DNA of 15,360 nt. Origin: Streptomyces griseus. Its GTDB lineage: Bacteria > Bacteroidota > Bacteroidia > Chitinophagales > Chitinophagaceae. Where the stretch lies: positions 1-15,360 of the forward strand of contig CALPIT020000031.1 in assembly GCA_943323705.2 (NCBI GenBank), given 5' to 3'. Under the pieces are notes generated by a model. The model searched no databases. It was not told where the DNA came from and was given only the letters and a program-made list of their open reading frames with translations. The position numbers were made by a program, and so were the translations under genes. This document shows positions 1 through 7,163 of the stretch, piece by piece; positions within the stretch are counted from its first letter, which is position 1, and each line of letters starts with the position of its first letter.

Positions 1-513
1 ACCAAGATTGAGATTTTGGAAAAGAAGATGAAGCACGATGGATTGGAGATGCCTAAAGAAGTAGTTAAGTATATCGCTTATAATATTAACAGCAATGTTC
101 GTGAATTGGAAGGCGCATTGATTTCTTTGTTGGCTCAATCATCTTTAAATAAAAGAGAGATTGATTTGGAGTTGGCTAAAAAAGTATTGCGCAATTTCGT
201 AAAATCATCTAGTAAAGAAATCACCATCGATACCATTCAAAAAATGGTTTGTGATTATTTTGATGTGCCATACGATAAATTACTCCAGAAAACGAGGAAG
301 AGAGAGATTGTACAAGCCAGACAAATTACCATGTTCCTTTCAAAAGCGTTTACCAAAAATTCATTAAAAACAATTGGCGAACATTTTGGAGGAAGAGATC
401 ACACAACGGTGATACATAGTTGTCAGACAGTAAAAGATTTGATGGATACTGATAATTTATTTAAAGAGAGCGTTTTGGAATTGCAGCATAAGGTGCAATT
501 GGCAGCGATGTAA
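1..513 (+). CDS. dnaA: Chromosomal replication initiator DnaA, C-terminal part (5' end outside window)
   Basis: This is the last 170 codons of DnaA, the AAA+ ATPase that binds DnaA boxes at the origin and opens the DNA for replication. The frame is open from base 1 and stops with TAA at 511-513. The first third carries the end of the AAA+ domain, including the sensor-2-like stretch NSNVRELEGAL. The last 90 or so residues are the DNA-binding domain IV with the family signature GGRDHTTVIHS, which contacts the DnaA box. The gene must start upstream of the window. No DnaA boxes are visible in the 114 bases after the stop, so nothing here points to an origin directly downstream. The identification is secure; only the missing N-terminus is unknown. 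Confidence 0.97.
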   Translation, partial: TKIEILEKKMKHDGLEMPKEVVKYIAYNINSNVRELEGALISLLAQSSLNKREIDLELAKKVLRNFVKSSSKEITIDTIQKMVCDYFDVPYDKLLQKTRKREIVQARQITMFLSKAFTKNSLKTIGEHFGGRDHTTVIHSCQTVKDLMDTDNLFKESVLELQHKVQLAAM

Positions 514-526
514 TATCGGGCGTCAA

Positions 527-541
527 AAAATCCGAGATTTT
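527..541 (+). terminator. Weak AT-rich hairpin after dnaA
   Basis: A 6-bp stem (AAAATC / GATTTT) with a 3-base loop begins 13 bases after the dnaA stop and is followed by a T-rich run. It could end dnaA transcription, but the stem is short and AT-rich, so this is a weak call. Confidence 0.3.
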
Positions 542-563
542 ATTTTGAGTTGTTACAAAATTG

Positions 564-595
564 TTTGGCAGTTATTGATTACAATTGTATTTTTG
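564..595 (+). promoter_or_regulatory. Bacteroidota-type promoter for the tRNA genes
   Basis: TTTG at 564-567 and TATTTTTG at 588-595 match the Bacteroidota sigma-ABfr consensus (-33 TTTG, -7 TAnnTTTG) with 20 bases between them, within the usual spacing. The element ends 32 bases before tRNA-Ser, leaving room for a short 5' leader. Since no promoter of this kind is seen in the 58 bases between the two tRNAs, it probably drives both. Confidence 0.65.
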
Positions 596-627
596 CAACC
601 CCTTTAAAAAGGGAAAGAATAAAAGGA

Positions 628-716
628 GGAGAGATGCCTGAGAGGCCGAAAGGAACGGTTTGCTAAATCGTCGTACGGGTTACACTGTACCGTGGGTTCG
701 AATCCCACTCTCTCCG
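628..716 (+). tRNA. tRNA-Ser (anticodon GCT)
   Basis: The 89-base sequence folds as a class II tRNA. The 7-bp acceptor stem is GGAGAGA with TCTCTCC, followed by discriminator G716. The anticodon stem ACGGT/ATCGT holds the loop TTGCTAA, giving anticodon GCT, which reads the serine codons AGC and AGU. A long variable arm lies between the anticodon and T arms, as expected for tRNA-Ser. The T arm is GTGGG-TTCGAAT-CCCAC. The 3' CCA is not encoded and must be added afterwards. Confidence 0.97.
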
Positions 717-774
717 CAGTTTGAAATAAGAGGATTACAAGATAATAATTCTCTAGGGCTATAAGAATACCGTT

Positions 775-849
775 CGGGATGTAGCGTAGCCCGGTTATCG
801 CGCCTGGTTTGGGACCAGGAGGTCGCAAGTTCGAATCTTGCCATCCCGA
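775..849 (+). tRNA. tRNA-Pro (anticodon TGG)
   Basis: The 75-base sequence has a 7-bp acceptor stem (CGGGATG with CATCCCG) and discriminator A849. The anticodon arm CCTGG-TTTGGGA-CCAGG gives anticodon TGG, reading proline CCN codons. The T arm is GCAAG-TTCGAAT-CTTGC. CCA is not encoded. It lies 58 bases after tRNA-Ser and is probably in the same transcript. It also marks the left edge of the AT-rich accessory pocket, and tRNA genes are common integration sites. No duplicated tRNA 3' end was seen that would prove an insertion. Confidence 0.97.
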
Positions 850-855
850 CAAAAG

Positions 856-883
856 AAAGCCATCAATGAAAATTGATGGCTTT
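856..883. terminator. Hairpin terminator between tRNA-Pro and the DUF2442 gene
   Basis: A perfect 12-bp stem (AAAGCCATCAAT / ATTGATGGCTTT) closes a 4-base GAAA loop. It starts seven bases after tRNA-Pro and is followed by a T-rich tract. On the minus strand the exit side is also T-rich, and the DUF2442 gene ends at 910 pointing towards it, so it probably works in both directions. Confidence 0.85.
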
Positions 884-909
884 TGTATTTTAATTGTATC
901 AACTAACTA

Positions 910-1170
910 TTACCTTTCCTGCCATTTTCCTTCTAATCCAATAAAGTCTTCTAAATGGTACACTGAATCTGAATAGGCAAAAAGAATTGTTCTATCATCT
1001 ACAATCGTGTATTTTTTTCTTTTGTCAACACTAAGCTTTTGCAATTCCGGAAAATATCTTAAAGGAGTTATGAATAAACGTCCATCTTCCATTTTAATAG
1101 TAATCTTACCAGCTTCATTAAACAGTAGCTTTTCAATACACATTGTTGTGTTTTTTAGAGTAGTTTTCAT
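910..1170 (-). CDS. DUF2442 domain protein
   Basis: An 86-residue protein of the DUF2442 family, small proteins of unknown biochemical role. The match rests on the family pattern DGR (residues 29-31) followed by PLRYFPELQKLS (36-47) and a run of basic residues, which corresponds to the usual DGR-x-PL-x-WFP-x-L arrangement. A short acidic and hydrophobic C-terminal part (HLEDFIGL) fills the place of the family's LDEDISVEGLL. The family is often found beside DUF4160 proteins in arrangements resembling toxin-antitoxin loci, but no DUF4160 gene is visible here. The start is 1 base after the stop of a truncated reading frame (1172-1288), suggesting it was once the second gene of an operon. The gene ends facing the hairpin at 856-883. 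Confidence 0.72.
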   Translation of the reverse strand: MKTTLKNTTMCIEKLLFNEAGKITIKMEDGRLFITPLRYFPELQKLSVDKRKKYTIVDDRTILFAYSDSVYHLEDFIGLEGKWQER

Positions 1171-1171
1171 T

Positions 1172-1288
1172 TTATTTGAATTTTATTGTTGTGACTTTTT
1201 TCCCTTGTTTATAATTTTCAAAACTTTCTAAAAGATCGTCTTGAGCGGTGCAAGCTCGCTCAAAAGAGTATTTATTTATTATTTCAAA
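1172..1288 (-). pseudogene. 3' tail of a lost gene upstream of the DUF2442 gene
   Basis: On the minus strand an open frame of 38 codons with no start codon runs from a stop just above 1288 to TAA at 1172-1174, one base before the DUF2442 start. The product looks protein-like: a charged amphipathic stretch (FERACTAQDDLLESFENY), then a basic turn and a beta-like end (GKKVTTIKFK). The 1-base spacing to the next gene is typical of an operon partner. I read it as the surviving end of a gene whose 5' part was lost, perhaps when the genes at 1321-2657 arrived. I do not recognise the family. An open frame of this length can occur by chance in AT-rich DNA, so confidence is low. Confidence 0.33.
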
Positions 1289-1320
1289 TTATATAAAGTA
1301 ATACACCAATTGACGTTCGA

Positions 1321-1758
1321 CTATTTCAAATCACTTATATCCAAAATTATACTATTTTTCGTGCTATCAAACTCTATATCTACAACATACTTCTTGTACC
1401 ATAATTGCACCATATTGTCAAAAATTTCAATTGAAGAGCAGCCTTCATTTTTTAGATTGTGAAGTATGGTATTATGTTTTGTTAATAAATTAGAGATTTC
1501 ATTATTCATATCGGTATTCAAAAGCACAGAGTCGCATTTTACAGTTCTACTCAAAGTATCTTTAGTTAAGTCTATACCTACAAAACAGTTGAATTTCATT
1601 AAAGGGTTTAATGCATTATAACATTTTTCATATTTCGCAATTTCTGATTTTTTTATATAAAAATCTATAATCTTAATTGCTAAAATTGCAATCACAGAAT
1701 AAATTATCACAAAAATTAAACGCTTGAAATTATTGTTTCTGGTATCAAAAAATCTCAT
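1321..1758 (-). CDS. Small membrane-anchored protein, candidate immunity protein
   Basis: A 145-residue protein I do not recognise by family. Residues 1-13 are polar and positively charged, about 14-33 are strongly hydrophobic (one membrane segment or uncleaved signal anchor), and the remaining 110 residues are soluble, with cysteines at 46, 58, 75 and 107. The positive N-terminus suggests the soluble part faces the periplasm. Its ATG overlaps the end of the upstream toxin-like gene by 4 bases (ATGA-type overlap, 1755-1758), so the two are translationally coupled. Effector first and immunity second is the standard order in polymorphic toxin loci, which is the only reason for proposing an immunity role. 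A periplasmic immunity protein would imply a target outside the cytoplasm. A simple lipoprotein-like or envelope protein is the alternative. Confidence 0.6.
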   Translation of the reverse strand: MRFFDTRNNNFKRLIFVIIYSVIAILAIKIIDFYIKKSEIAKYEKCYNALNPLMKFNCFVGIDLTKDTLSRTVKCDSVLLNTDMNNEISNLLTKHNTILHNLKNEGCSSIEIFDNMVQLWYKKYVVDIEFDSTKNSIILDISDLK

Positions 1759-2657
1759 TTAATAAAATTTGGCACACTTGCTTTTAAGAAATCTTGATAC
1801 AATCTAATCCCTCTTAATATAGATTTAGTATCTTTTTCATCATCAAATCCAGTTTTTGTTATTTGGTTTAAATTGGCTCCAACAATCAAAGTAAATTTAT
1901 CTAAACCAAAAGCTGCACCAGCTGCTCCATATAAAATGTTCCCATAATCGTCATATCTCAATAATGTATTATTATAAACAGACCATTCTCCTTTGAATTT
2001 TGGTTTCCAGTCTTTATTTTTAATATCCAATGGCTTACCATCGTTTACCATTGAACGCCAAAAATCAAGCTTTTTTTCATAGCTATTGTTTTTATCTTCA
2101 AATATTTTTCTTTTTGATTCGAAGTAATTTATCCAACTTCTTAATAGGTAATTAAATTCAATAGTGTGGTTTTGTAATTTGTGCCAGAGCACTGGATTTC
2201 CTTTTTTGCTTGGCAGACCTCCATACCTGCCCGAAATATTTAAACAATGTAACAACTTAAATGATTCAAGCCAACCTTCACGATTATTTGATTTGGTTAA
2301 ATAAATAATTCCATTTTTAGGACATATCTTTTGAATAATATTTCCATTATTAATGTTTATTAGAATTGAATTTTCAGTTGGGAGATTTGATTTAAATACA
2401 AAAGGACAATTTGATTTTCTGGTTAAGTCATACATCCAATTAATAGCACTTGAGAGGAATAATCCCCTTCCTAAATCTCGATAAATTTTATCTTTCGATA
2501 ATTTTAAAACTCCGGCACCTAAAAAAAAGCCGGTACTATATTTTTGATTTTTTGGCACATCATTTAAAAAAACTCTATACATTATGGAGGAAAGTACAAT
2601 TGATCCAGACATATAAAGAGCAGAATTACGATTGTTGTTGGTTATTAATCTTTTCAT
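1755..2657 (-). CDS. Protein with a C-terminal polymorphic toxin type 44-like domain
   Basis: A 300-residue protein. The C-terminal part (about 195-295) matches what I know of the polymorphic toxin type 44 family: FWRSMVNDGKPLDIKN (199-214) corresponds to the family's mV-x-GG-x-WDyK block, YDDYGNILYGAAGAAFGL (235-252) to the DfGNfnYGatGaAaG block, and DDEKDTKSILRGIRLY (272-287) to the GDdPxDqxxIxxGixxY block. The N-terminal 190 residues are not recognised. They contain two hydrophobic stretches (about 14-30 and 43-52) but no classical cleavable signal peptide, so the export route is unclear. The tryptophan usual in the first block is replaced by leucine (L210). The overlapping downstream gene is the candidate immunity gene. 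The family match is from memory of the motifs and its biochemical activity is not claimed here. Confidence 0.66.
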   Translation of the reverse strand: MKRLITNNNRNSALYMSGSIVLSSIMYRVFLNDVPKNQKYSTGFFLGAGVLKLSKDKIYRDLGRGLFLSSAINWMYDLTRKSNCPFVFKSNLPTENSILININNGNIIQKICPKNGIIYLTKSNNREGWLESFKLLHCLNISGRYGGLPSKKGNPVLWHKLQNHTIEFNYLLRSWINYFESKRKIFEDKNNSYEKKLDFWRSMVNDGKPLDIKNKDWKPKFKGEWSVYNNTLLRYDDYGNILYGAAGAAFGLDKFTLIVGANLNQITKTGFDDEKDTKSILRGIRLYQDFLKASVPNFIK

Positions 2658-3081
2658 TTTAAAATTTTATCACTATAATACAAGCAAAATAAATTACATA
2701 TCAAAATAAATTTTATTAGTTTGGTTGATTCATGTTCTTGTCATCATAAAATCAAACTTCAAGTGTAGTAAGGGGAGTATTAAAATGATAATATTTTTCA
2801 TTTTGAGCAGTTATTGCAATAGAATTCGGAACAATCTTTTTTGAAAAAAAATTTTGAAGTCTGGTCGATTTCTAATACGGCTTCTTTTACATTGGTAAAA
2901 ATACAATCACATTTTATTTTCTTCCCAATATTTTATAAACACAAGAAAATCAATAAGATATCGTTTTTTTAATGGCTACTGAATTCATTTTTTTAAAATT
3001 TTTCCTCAAAATTCTTGCTAAAATCATAATATTTTCTAATAAAGCGCGTTTTATAGTTTGAAAACCAAATATCCAATACAT
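2658..3081. other. AT-rich intergenic region between divergent genes
   Basis: These 424 bases separate the toxin-like gene (minus) from the T9SS protein gene (plus) and must hold promoters for both. Apart from the decayed frame at 2752-2988 I see no gene, tRNA or clear terminator. No full TTTG/TAnnTTTG pair was found in either direction. A near-match with one extra base (TATAGTTTG, 3052-3060) lies close to the plus-strand start but has no partner at -33. Confidence 0.5.
2752..2988 (-). pseudogene. Decayed small reading frame broken by frameshifts
   Basis: The minus strand carries protein-like sequence in three pieces. From an ATG at 2986-2988 a frame reads MNSVAIKKTISY, hits TGA (2950-2952) and continues as FSCVYKILG. 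In a second frame it carries on as GKKIKCDCIFTNVKEAVLEI and DQTSKFF. At a run of eight A's (plus strand 2844-2851) it must shift again to read SKKIVPNSIAITAQNEKYY and HFNTPLTTLEV before a TGA at 2752-2754. The last two pieces join without any gap exactly at the homopolymer, which suggests one real gene of about 75-80 residues that has decayed, or a homopolymer sequencing error at that site. I do not recognise the family. It ends 94 bases upstream of the toxin-like gene on the same strand. Confidence 0.42.
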
Positions 3082-6000
3082 ATGAACAAAACTATCTACA
3101 CTTACAAGCTATTACTATTGTTTCTGGTCATCCTAACCCAGCAGACAATAGCCCAAACATCAACAAGTTGGACCGGAAACTCAAACACATCATGGAGTCA
3201 AGCTTCCAACTGGACTAATGGAATTCCCGATTCAACAGTGGATGTCATTATCGGCGACGCTAATTTTACAGGACCCAATCAGCCCAAAATCAGTTCAGCA
3301 TCCTCTTGCAAGTCACTAACAATTGGAAGTGATTTGATCTCAGTTTTAAACCTCTATGGTAATTTAAAAGTGTTTAGCAATATCCATATTCTTGGTAATG
3401 GGCAATTGTTACACACAACTGGAATTTTGCAATTAAAAGGTGACTGGAATAACGATGGTGATTACCAAACGACCTTGAATTCAAGAGTAGTTTTAAACGG
3501 AGCATTTCAAAGTTGTGGAGGAGGTCATGTAACAACTTTTAGAAAACTAACCGTCAATAATGGTTCTTTGTTAACACTTTCTAATAATATAAACATTACA
3601 GGTTCAGGAAGTTTATTTCAAATTTCAGGAGAACTTAATCCAGGTATGAGTCCTAGTTATTTAACTACTGCAAATTTAATTAGAGTGACGACAGGTGGCA
3701 AAATAAAAGTTAATGCAGGAACATTTACAGAAAATTATTCAACTACTACATTATCTTTAAATAATGGGTCAATTGTAGAATATTCTTCTACTATCACAAA
3801 TCAAATAATAAGTTCTGCTTATTCATACTCTACATTAATGATTAGTGGCTCTGGAACAAAATCTCTCATGGCAAACCTACCTGCACTTTATTCTAGAAAT
3901 GCTGATGCTGGAAAAATTATAGTTAATGGAGGCACCTTCGATATGGGATTGTTTACTGCAAGCAGAGGTGTTTTTGTAGCAGGTGGAGAATTTTCTGTTG
4001 CTAACGGTGCTGTTTTGAAAATGTCTGGATTAAGTAATTTCCCAAAAAATTATTCAACTATAAATTTAGAAGCAAATAGCCTTGTTGAATATAATGGAGG
4101 TAATCAGATAATTTCTAACCAATCATACGGTAATTTACAAATAGGGGGAACTGGTTCTAAGTTTGTTGCACAATCATTTTCAGTAGCTGGTGATTTTACA
4201 TTACAAAGTGGAACACTAAATACAAGTCTCTTCGGAATAACTATTTCTCTAATGGGCGGATTTATTATGAATGGTGGAAGTATATCTGGCACCAATGCAA
4301 CATATGAATTAAATGGCAGTGTTGATCAAACAGTTAATTTATTGAGTCAACTATACAATGTAAAAATAAATAAAACAGGAGGTGCAATTAACTTAACATC
4401 AGATATGATAATTGCTTCTAATCTTAACTTCGTTTCAGGTGTAATACATACCAATAGCAATACAGTTTCATTATTATCTTCAGCAACTTTAACCGGTGCG
4501 GCTCATACAACAGGTTGGGTATATGGTAACTTGAAAAAACATATACTTGCAGGTTCTGCAGTTTCCAAAGGATTTGAAGTTGGTACAGCAAACTATTATT
4601 CTCCTGTAAATATTCAATTTGCTTCAGTAATTACAGCTGGAGATTTAGTTGCAACTGTAGTCGCAACAGACCATCCTGAATTAGATTATTCCGGAATTAA
4701 TCCAGCAAAAAGTGTAAATGAATATTGGTCATTTATAAATGAAGGCCTTGGTTTTACAACTGCAAGCATGACATTTGAATGGAATGCTGCTAATGTTGAT
4801 GCCGGCGCAGATATGAATACTTTTTTATCAGGAAAATTTGGCAGCAGTGCCTGGGCTAAATATGCTGTTTCTTCAGAAGTAGCTAATTCAGTAGTTATTT
4901 CAAATGTTACTGCAATTGAAGAGTTTGCTATTGGCGAAAAAATCACAGAATATCATTGGACAGGTGCTGATTATACAACAGATTGGTTTACTCCAAAGAA
5001 CTGGTATGGCGGAGTTCCTGATTCTTCATGTAATGTTACAATACCAAATCCATTAACTGGCAGAAGAAATTACCCAATTTTAGTATCTTCTCAGTTCGCA
5101 AAGGTGAACAACCTTGTTATTGAAAGTGACGGTGCTTTAATTGTTGATGATGCAACCATTCAAATTAATGGAAATGCTTCTAATTCAGGTCTTTTTGATG
5201 TAACCAATGGTACTGTCGAATTTAACGGAAGATCTGCACAAACAGTTGCAAGCGGATTATTTTCCGGTAACAAATTGAAAAATCTGATTGTCAATACCGA
5301 ATTGACACTTGCAGATACAGACTCCCTTACTGGTGAATTATCAATCGGTGCTGGTAAAATATTATATACTAATGACAATCTAACCTTGAAGTCAGACGCA
5401 AACGGAACAGCTAGAATAGCCACTTTACCTTGTGATGAAACGGGTAAATCAACGGCCATTATTGAAGGAAAGATAAATATTGAAAGATATATTCCTGCTA
5501 GAAAAGCTTGGAGATTGCTAAGTGCTCCTGTGAAATCTGAATCTGCTCCAACAATTTGTAGCGCTTGGCAGGAAAGTGCTTACGGAAGTTCATTTACTAA
5601 TGTGATTTCTAATCCTAATCCAACATTGCATTATGGTGTACACATTACAGGTGGAACTACTCAAAATGGTTTTGATCAAAGTCCAACCAATTTGCCTTCA
5701 GTAAAATACTATAACCCTACAAATAATACATTTACAGGTTTACCTGCAACTCCTGGTACGTTTAGACCAATTACTGATTATACAGGTTATATGGTGTATA
5801 TCAGAGGCAATAGAGGTATCGACCTTTCAATGGGTATTGGCGCTGCAATTACTTCAACAACTTTAAAAATTAAAGGTGAGGTGCATACAGGAAATCAAAA
5901 CATTCCGGTTAATGCACAAAATTTTACTGTATTCGGAAATCCTTATGCTTCTGCAATTGATTTTGCAACGTTGACAAAAAATAATGTAAAGAACTCATTC

Positions 6001-7008
6001 TACATCTGGGATCCAAAATTATCAGGCTCTCAAGGTTTGGGTGCGTATGTAACCGTAAGTTATAATAGCGGTACAGGTACATATGATGTAACAACAGCTT
6101 CAAGTCCAATCAGTCAGTACATCCCAAGTGGTGAGGCTATTTTGATTGAATCTGAAGATGGTACAAGACCAGGAACCATCACTGTAAAAGAAACGGATAA
6201 GGCTTCAGGTGTTAGCGATATGCTTTTCGGAAGAAATAGCGGTAATGCTAAAACGCTTAGAGTGAACTTATACAGTCAGGACAATGATGGCACTTACAGT
6301 TTACTTGATGGTTCTATGACTTCTTACCATGACAACAACTCAAATGGTTTTGACAAAAATGATATCAAAAAATTAGCTGCTGCCGGTGAAAGTATTGCAT
6401 TCAGTAGAACTGGTTATACATTGGCTATTGAAAGAAAAAAGACAATCACATCTAATGATACCAGCTTTATCAATTTGAGCCAAACTAAAAAACAAAACTA
6501 TCGTTTGGATATCATTGCAGAGAATTTGAGTGTTGCTAATTTGGTTGCTGTAGTTAAAGATAAATATGCTGCAACAACAAATAATTTACCTGTAAACTTG
6601 GATGGTTCAACTTATGTAGACTTTACGGTAAATAACGACCCAACTTCATTTGCAGCTGATCGTTTCAGCATCGTGTTTATGACCAATACAAAAGCAGAAA
6701 CAAATAAAAAAGAAGCTACGCTTGAAAAACCAGTTGTAAAACCAACACTAATAGCTTCTGCAACAGTTTACCCTAATCCGGTTGTAAACAATGACATCAA
6801 TATTAAGTTCAATAACATGGAAACTGGAAATTACAATCTTAAATTGTATAACATCTCAGGACAGTTGGTTGCCAGTCAATCTGTAAAATATGCTACTAAA
6901 GATGCAGGTGTAATCATGAAAGTTGATAATGGATTTGTAGCAGGTAAATACGAATTAAAAATTGATGGAAATGGCAAATCAATCAATACTTCAATTTTGA
7001 AACAATAG
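3082..7008 (+). CDS. Large T9SS-exported repeat protein with type A sorting domain
   Basis: A protein of 1308 residues from the ATG at 3082, chosen over the TTG at 3058 because the signal peptide then begins normally: MNKTIYTYK, a hydrophobic core LLLLFLVIL, and probable cleavage near TIAQT around residue 25. Residues 28-130 and 623-720 are two copies of a module with the pattern W-x-G, NW-x-x-G-x-P-D, then a beta-rich stretch, common in secreted Bacteroidota proteins. Between them lie Gly/Asn/Thr/Ser-rich beta-strand repeats, as in beta-helical or adhesin-like proteins. RKAWRLLSAPV near 805-815 is a motif frequent in these proteins before the end region. The last 85 residues (VYPNPVVN to SILKQ) are a T9SS type A sorting domain, which directs passage through the outer membrane and then removal. 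The protein should be surface-bound or released. No enzymatic domain is recognised. Confidence 0.88.
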   Translation: MNKTIYTYKLLLLFLVILTQQTIAQTSTSWTGNSNTSWSQASNWTNGIPDSTVDVIIGDANFTGPNQPKISSASSCKSLTIGSDLISVLNLYGNLKVFSNIHILGNGQLLHTTGILQLKGDWNNDGDYQTTLNSRVVLNGAFQSCGGGHVTTFRKLTVNNGSLLTLSNNINITGSGSLFQISGELNPGMSPSYLTTANLIRVTTGGKIKVNAGTFTENYSTTTLSLNNGSIVEYSSTITNQIISSAYSYSTLMISGSGTKSLMANLPALYSRNADAGKIIVNGGTFDMGLFTASRGVFVAGGEFSVANGAVLKMSGLSNFPKNYSTINLEANSLVEYNGGNQIISNQSYGNLQIGGTGSKFVAQSFSVAGDFTLQSGTLNTSLFGITISLMGGFIMNGGSISGTNATYELNGSVDQTVNLLSQLYNVKINKTGGAINLTSDMIIASNLNFVSGVIHTNSNTVSLLSSATLTGAAHTTGWVYGNLKKHILAGSAVSKGFEVGTANYYSPVNIQFASVITAGDLVATVVATDHPELDYSGINPAKSVNEYWSFINEGLGFTTASMTFEWNAANVDAGADMNTFLSGKFGSSAWAKYAVSSEVANSVVISNVTAIEEFAIGEKITEYHWTGADYTTDWFTPKNWYGGVPDSSCNVTIPNPLTGRRNYPILVSSQFAKVNNLVIESDGALIVDDATIQINGNASNSGLFDVTNGTVEFNGRSAQTVASGLFSGNKLKNLIVNTELTLADTDSLTGELSIGAGKILYTNDNLTLKSDANGTARIATLPCDETGKSTAIIEGKINIERYIPARKAWRLLSAPVKSESAPTICSAWQESAYGSSFTNVISNPNPTLHYGVHITGGTTQNGFDQSPTNLPSVKYYNPTNNTFTGLPATPGTFRPITDYTGYMVYIRGNRGIDLSMGIGAAITSTTLKIKGEVHTGNQNIPVNAQNFTVFGNPYASAIDFATLTKNNVKNSFYIWDPKLSGSQGLGAYVTVSYNSGTGTYDVTTASSPISQYIPSGEAILIESEDGTRPGTITVKETDKASGVSDMLFGRNSGNAKTLRVNLYSQDNDGTYSLLDGSMTSYHDNNSNGFDKNDIKKLAAAGESIAFSRTGYTLAIERKKTITSNDTSFINLSQTKKQNYRLDIIAENLSVANLVAVVKDKYAATTNNLPVNLDGSTYVDFTVNNDPTSFAADRFSIVFMTNTKAETNKKEATLEKPVVKPTLIASATVYPNPVVNNDINIKFNNMETGNYNLKLYNISGQLVASQSVKYATKDAGVIMKVDNGFVAGKYELKIDGNGKSINTSILKQ

Positions 7009-7023
7009 TCAAATATTTTTATC

Positions 7024-7068
7024 ACATAAAAGAAAGACCACTCCTAATGAGTGGTCTTTCTTTTATGT
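7024..7068. terminator. Strong 20-bp hairpin terminator
   Basis: A perfect 20-bp stem (7024-7043 with 7049-7068) with a 5-base loop CTAAT begins 16 bases after the stop of the T9SS protein gene. The outer part of the stem is A-rich on the left and T-rich on the right, so it resembles an intrinsic terminator in either direction. It separates the secreted protein gene from the pyrimidine catabolism cluster. Confidence 0.9.
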
Positions 7069-7163
7069 CAAAATCGAGTTGATTGATTAAATAATATTCA
7101 ATTCGATAATGTAATTTCTATGTTATTTTGGCTTATATTTATTTATTAAACTGTATTAAAAAT

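Noticed and set aside
600..613. Near-palindrome CCCTTTAAAAAGGG before tRNA-Ser as an operator
   Set aside because: It is short, lies where the tRNA leader starts, and has no second copy to support a regulator site.
514..627. Possible replication origin next to dnaA
   Set aside because: No TTATCCACA-like DnaA boxes or iterated repeats were seen in the short gap; it is explained by a promoter and a weak hairpin.
1241..1263. Inverted repeat TTGAGCG...CGCTCAA with 9-base loop as a terminator for the minus-strand pair
   Set aside because: The stem is only 7 bp, the T-rich stretch on the minus side is displaced by several bases, and it lies inside the remnant reading frame.
2785..2844. Plus-strand 19-codon ORF starting ATGATAATATTTTTC
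   Set aside because: Short, no ribosome site or homology clue, and antisense to the better-supported decayed minus-strand frame.
850..3057. Integrated element bounded by tRNA-Pro attachment repeats
   Set aside because: No integrase, transposase or second copy of the tRNA 3' end is visible, so an integrative element cannot be claimed.
3052..3060. TATAGTTTG as the -7 element of the T9SS protein gene
   Set aside because: It has one base too many and no -33 partner, and would leave a very short leader.
7124..7130. TATTTTG as the -7 element of the pyrimidine cluster
   Set aside because: It lacks one spacer base of TAnnTTTG and no TTTG lies at the -33 distance, so the real promoter remains unidentified.
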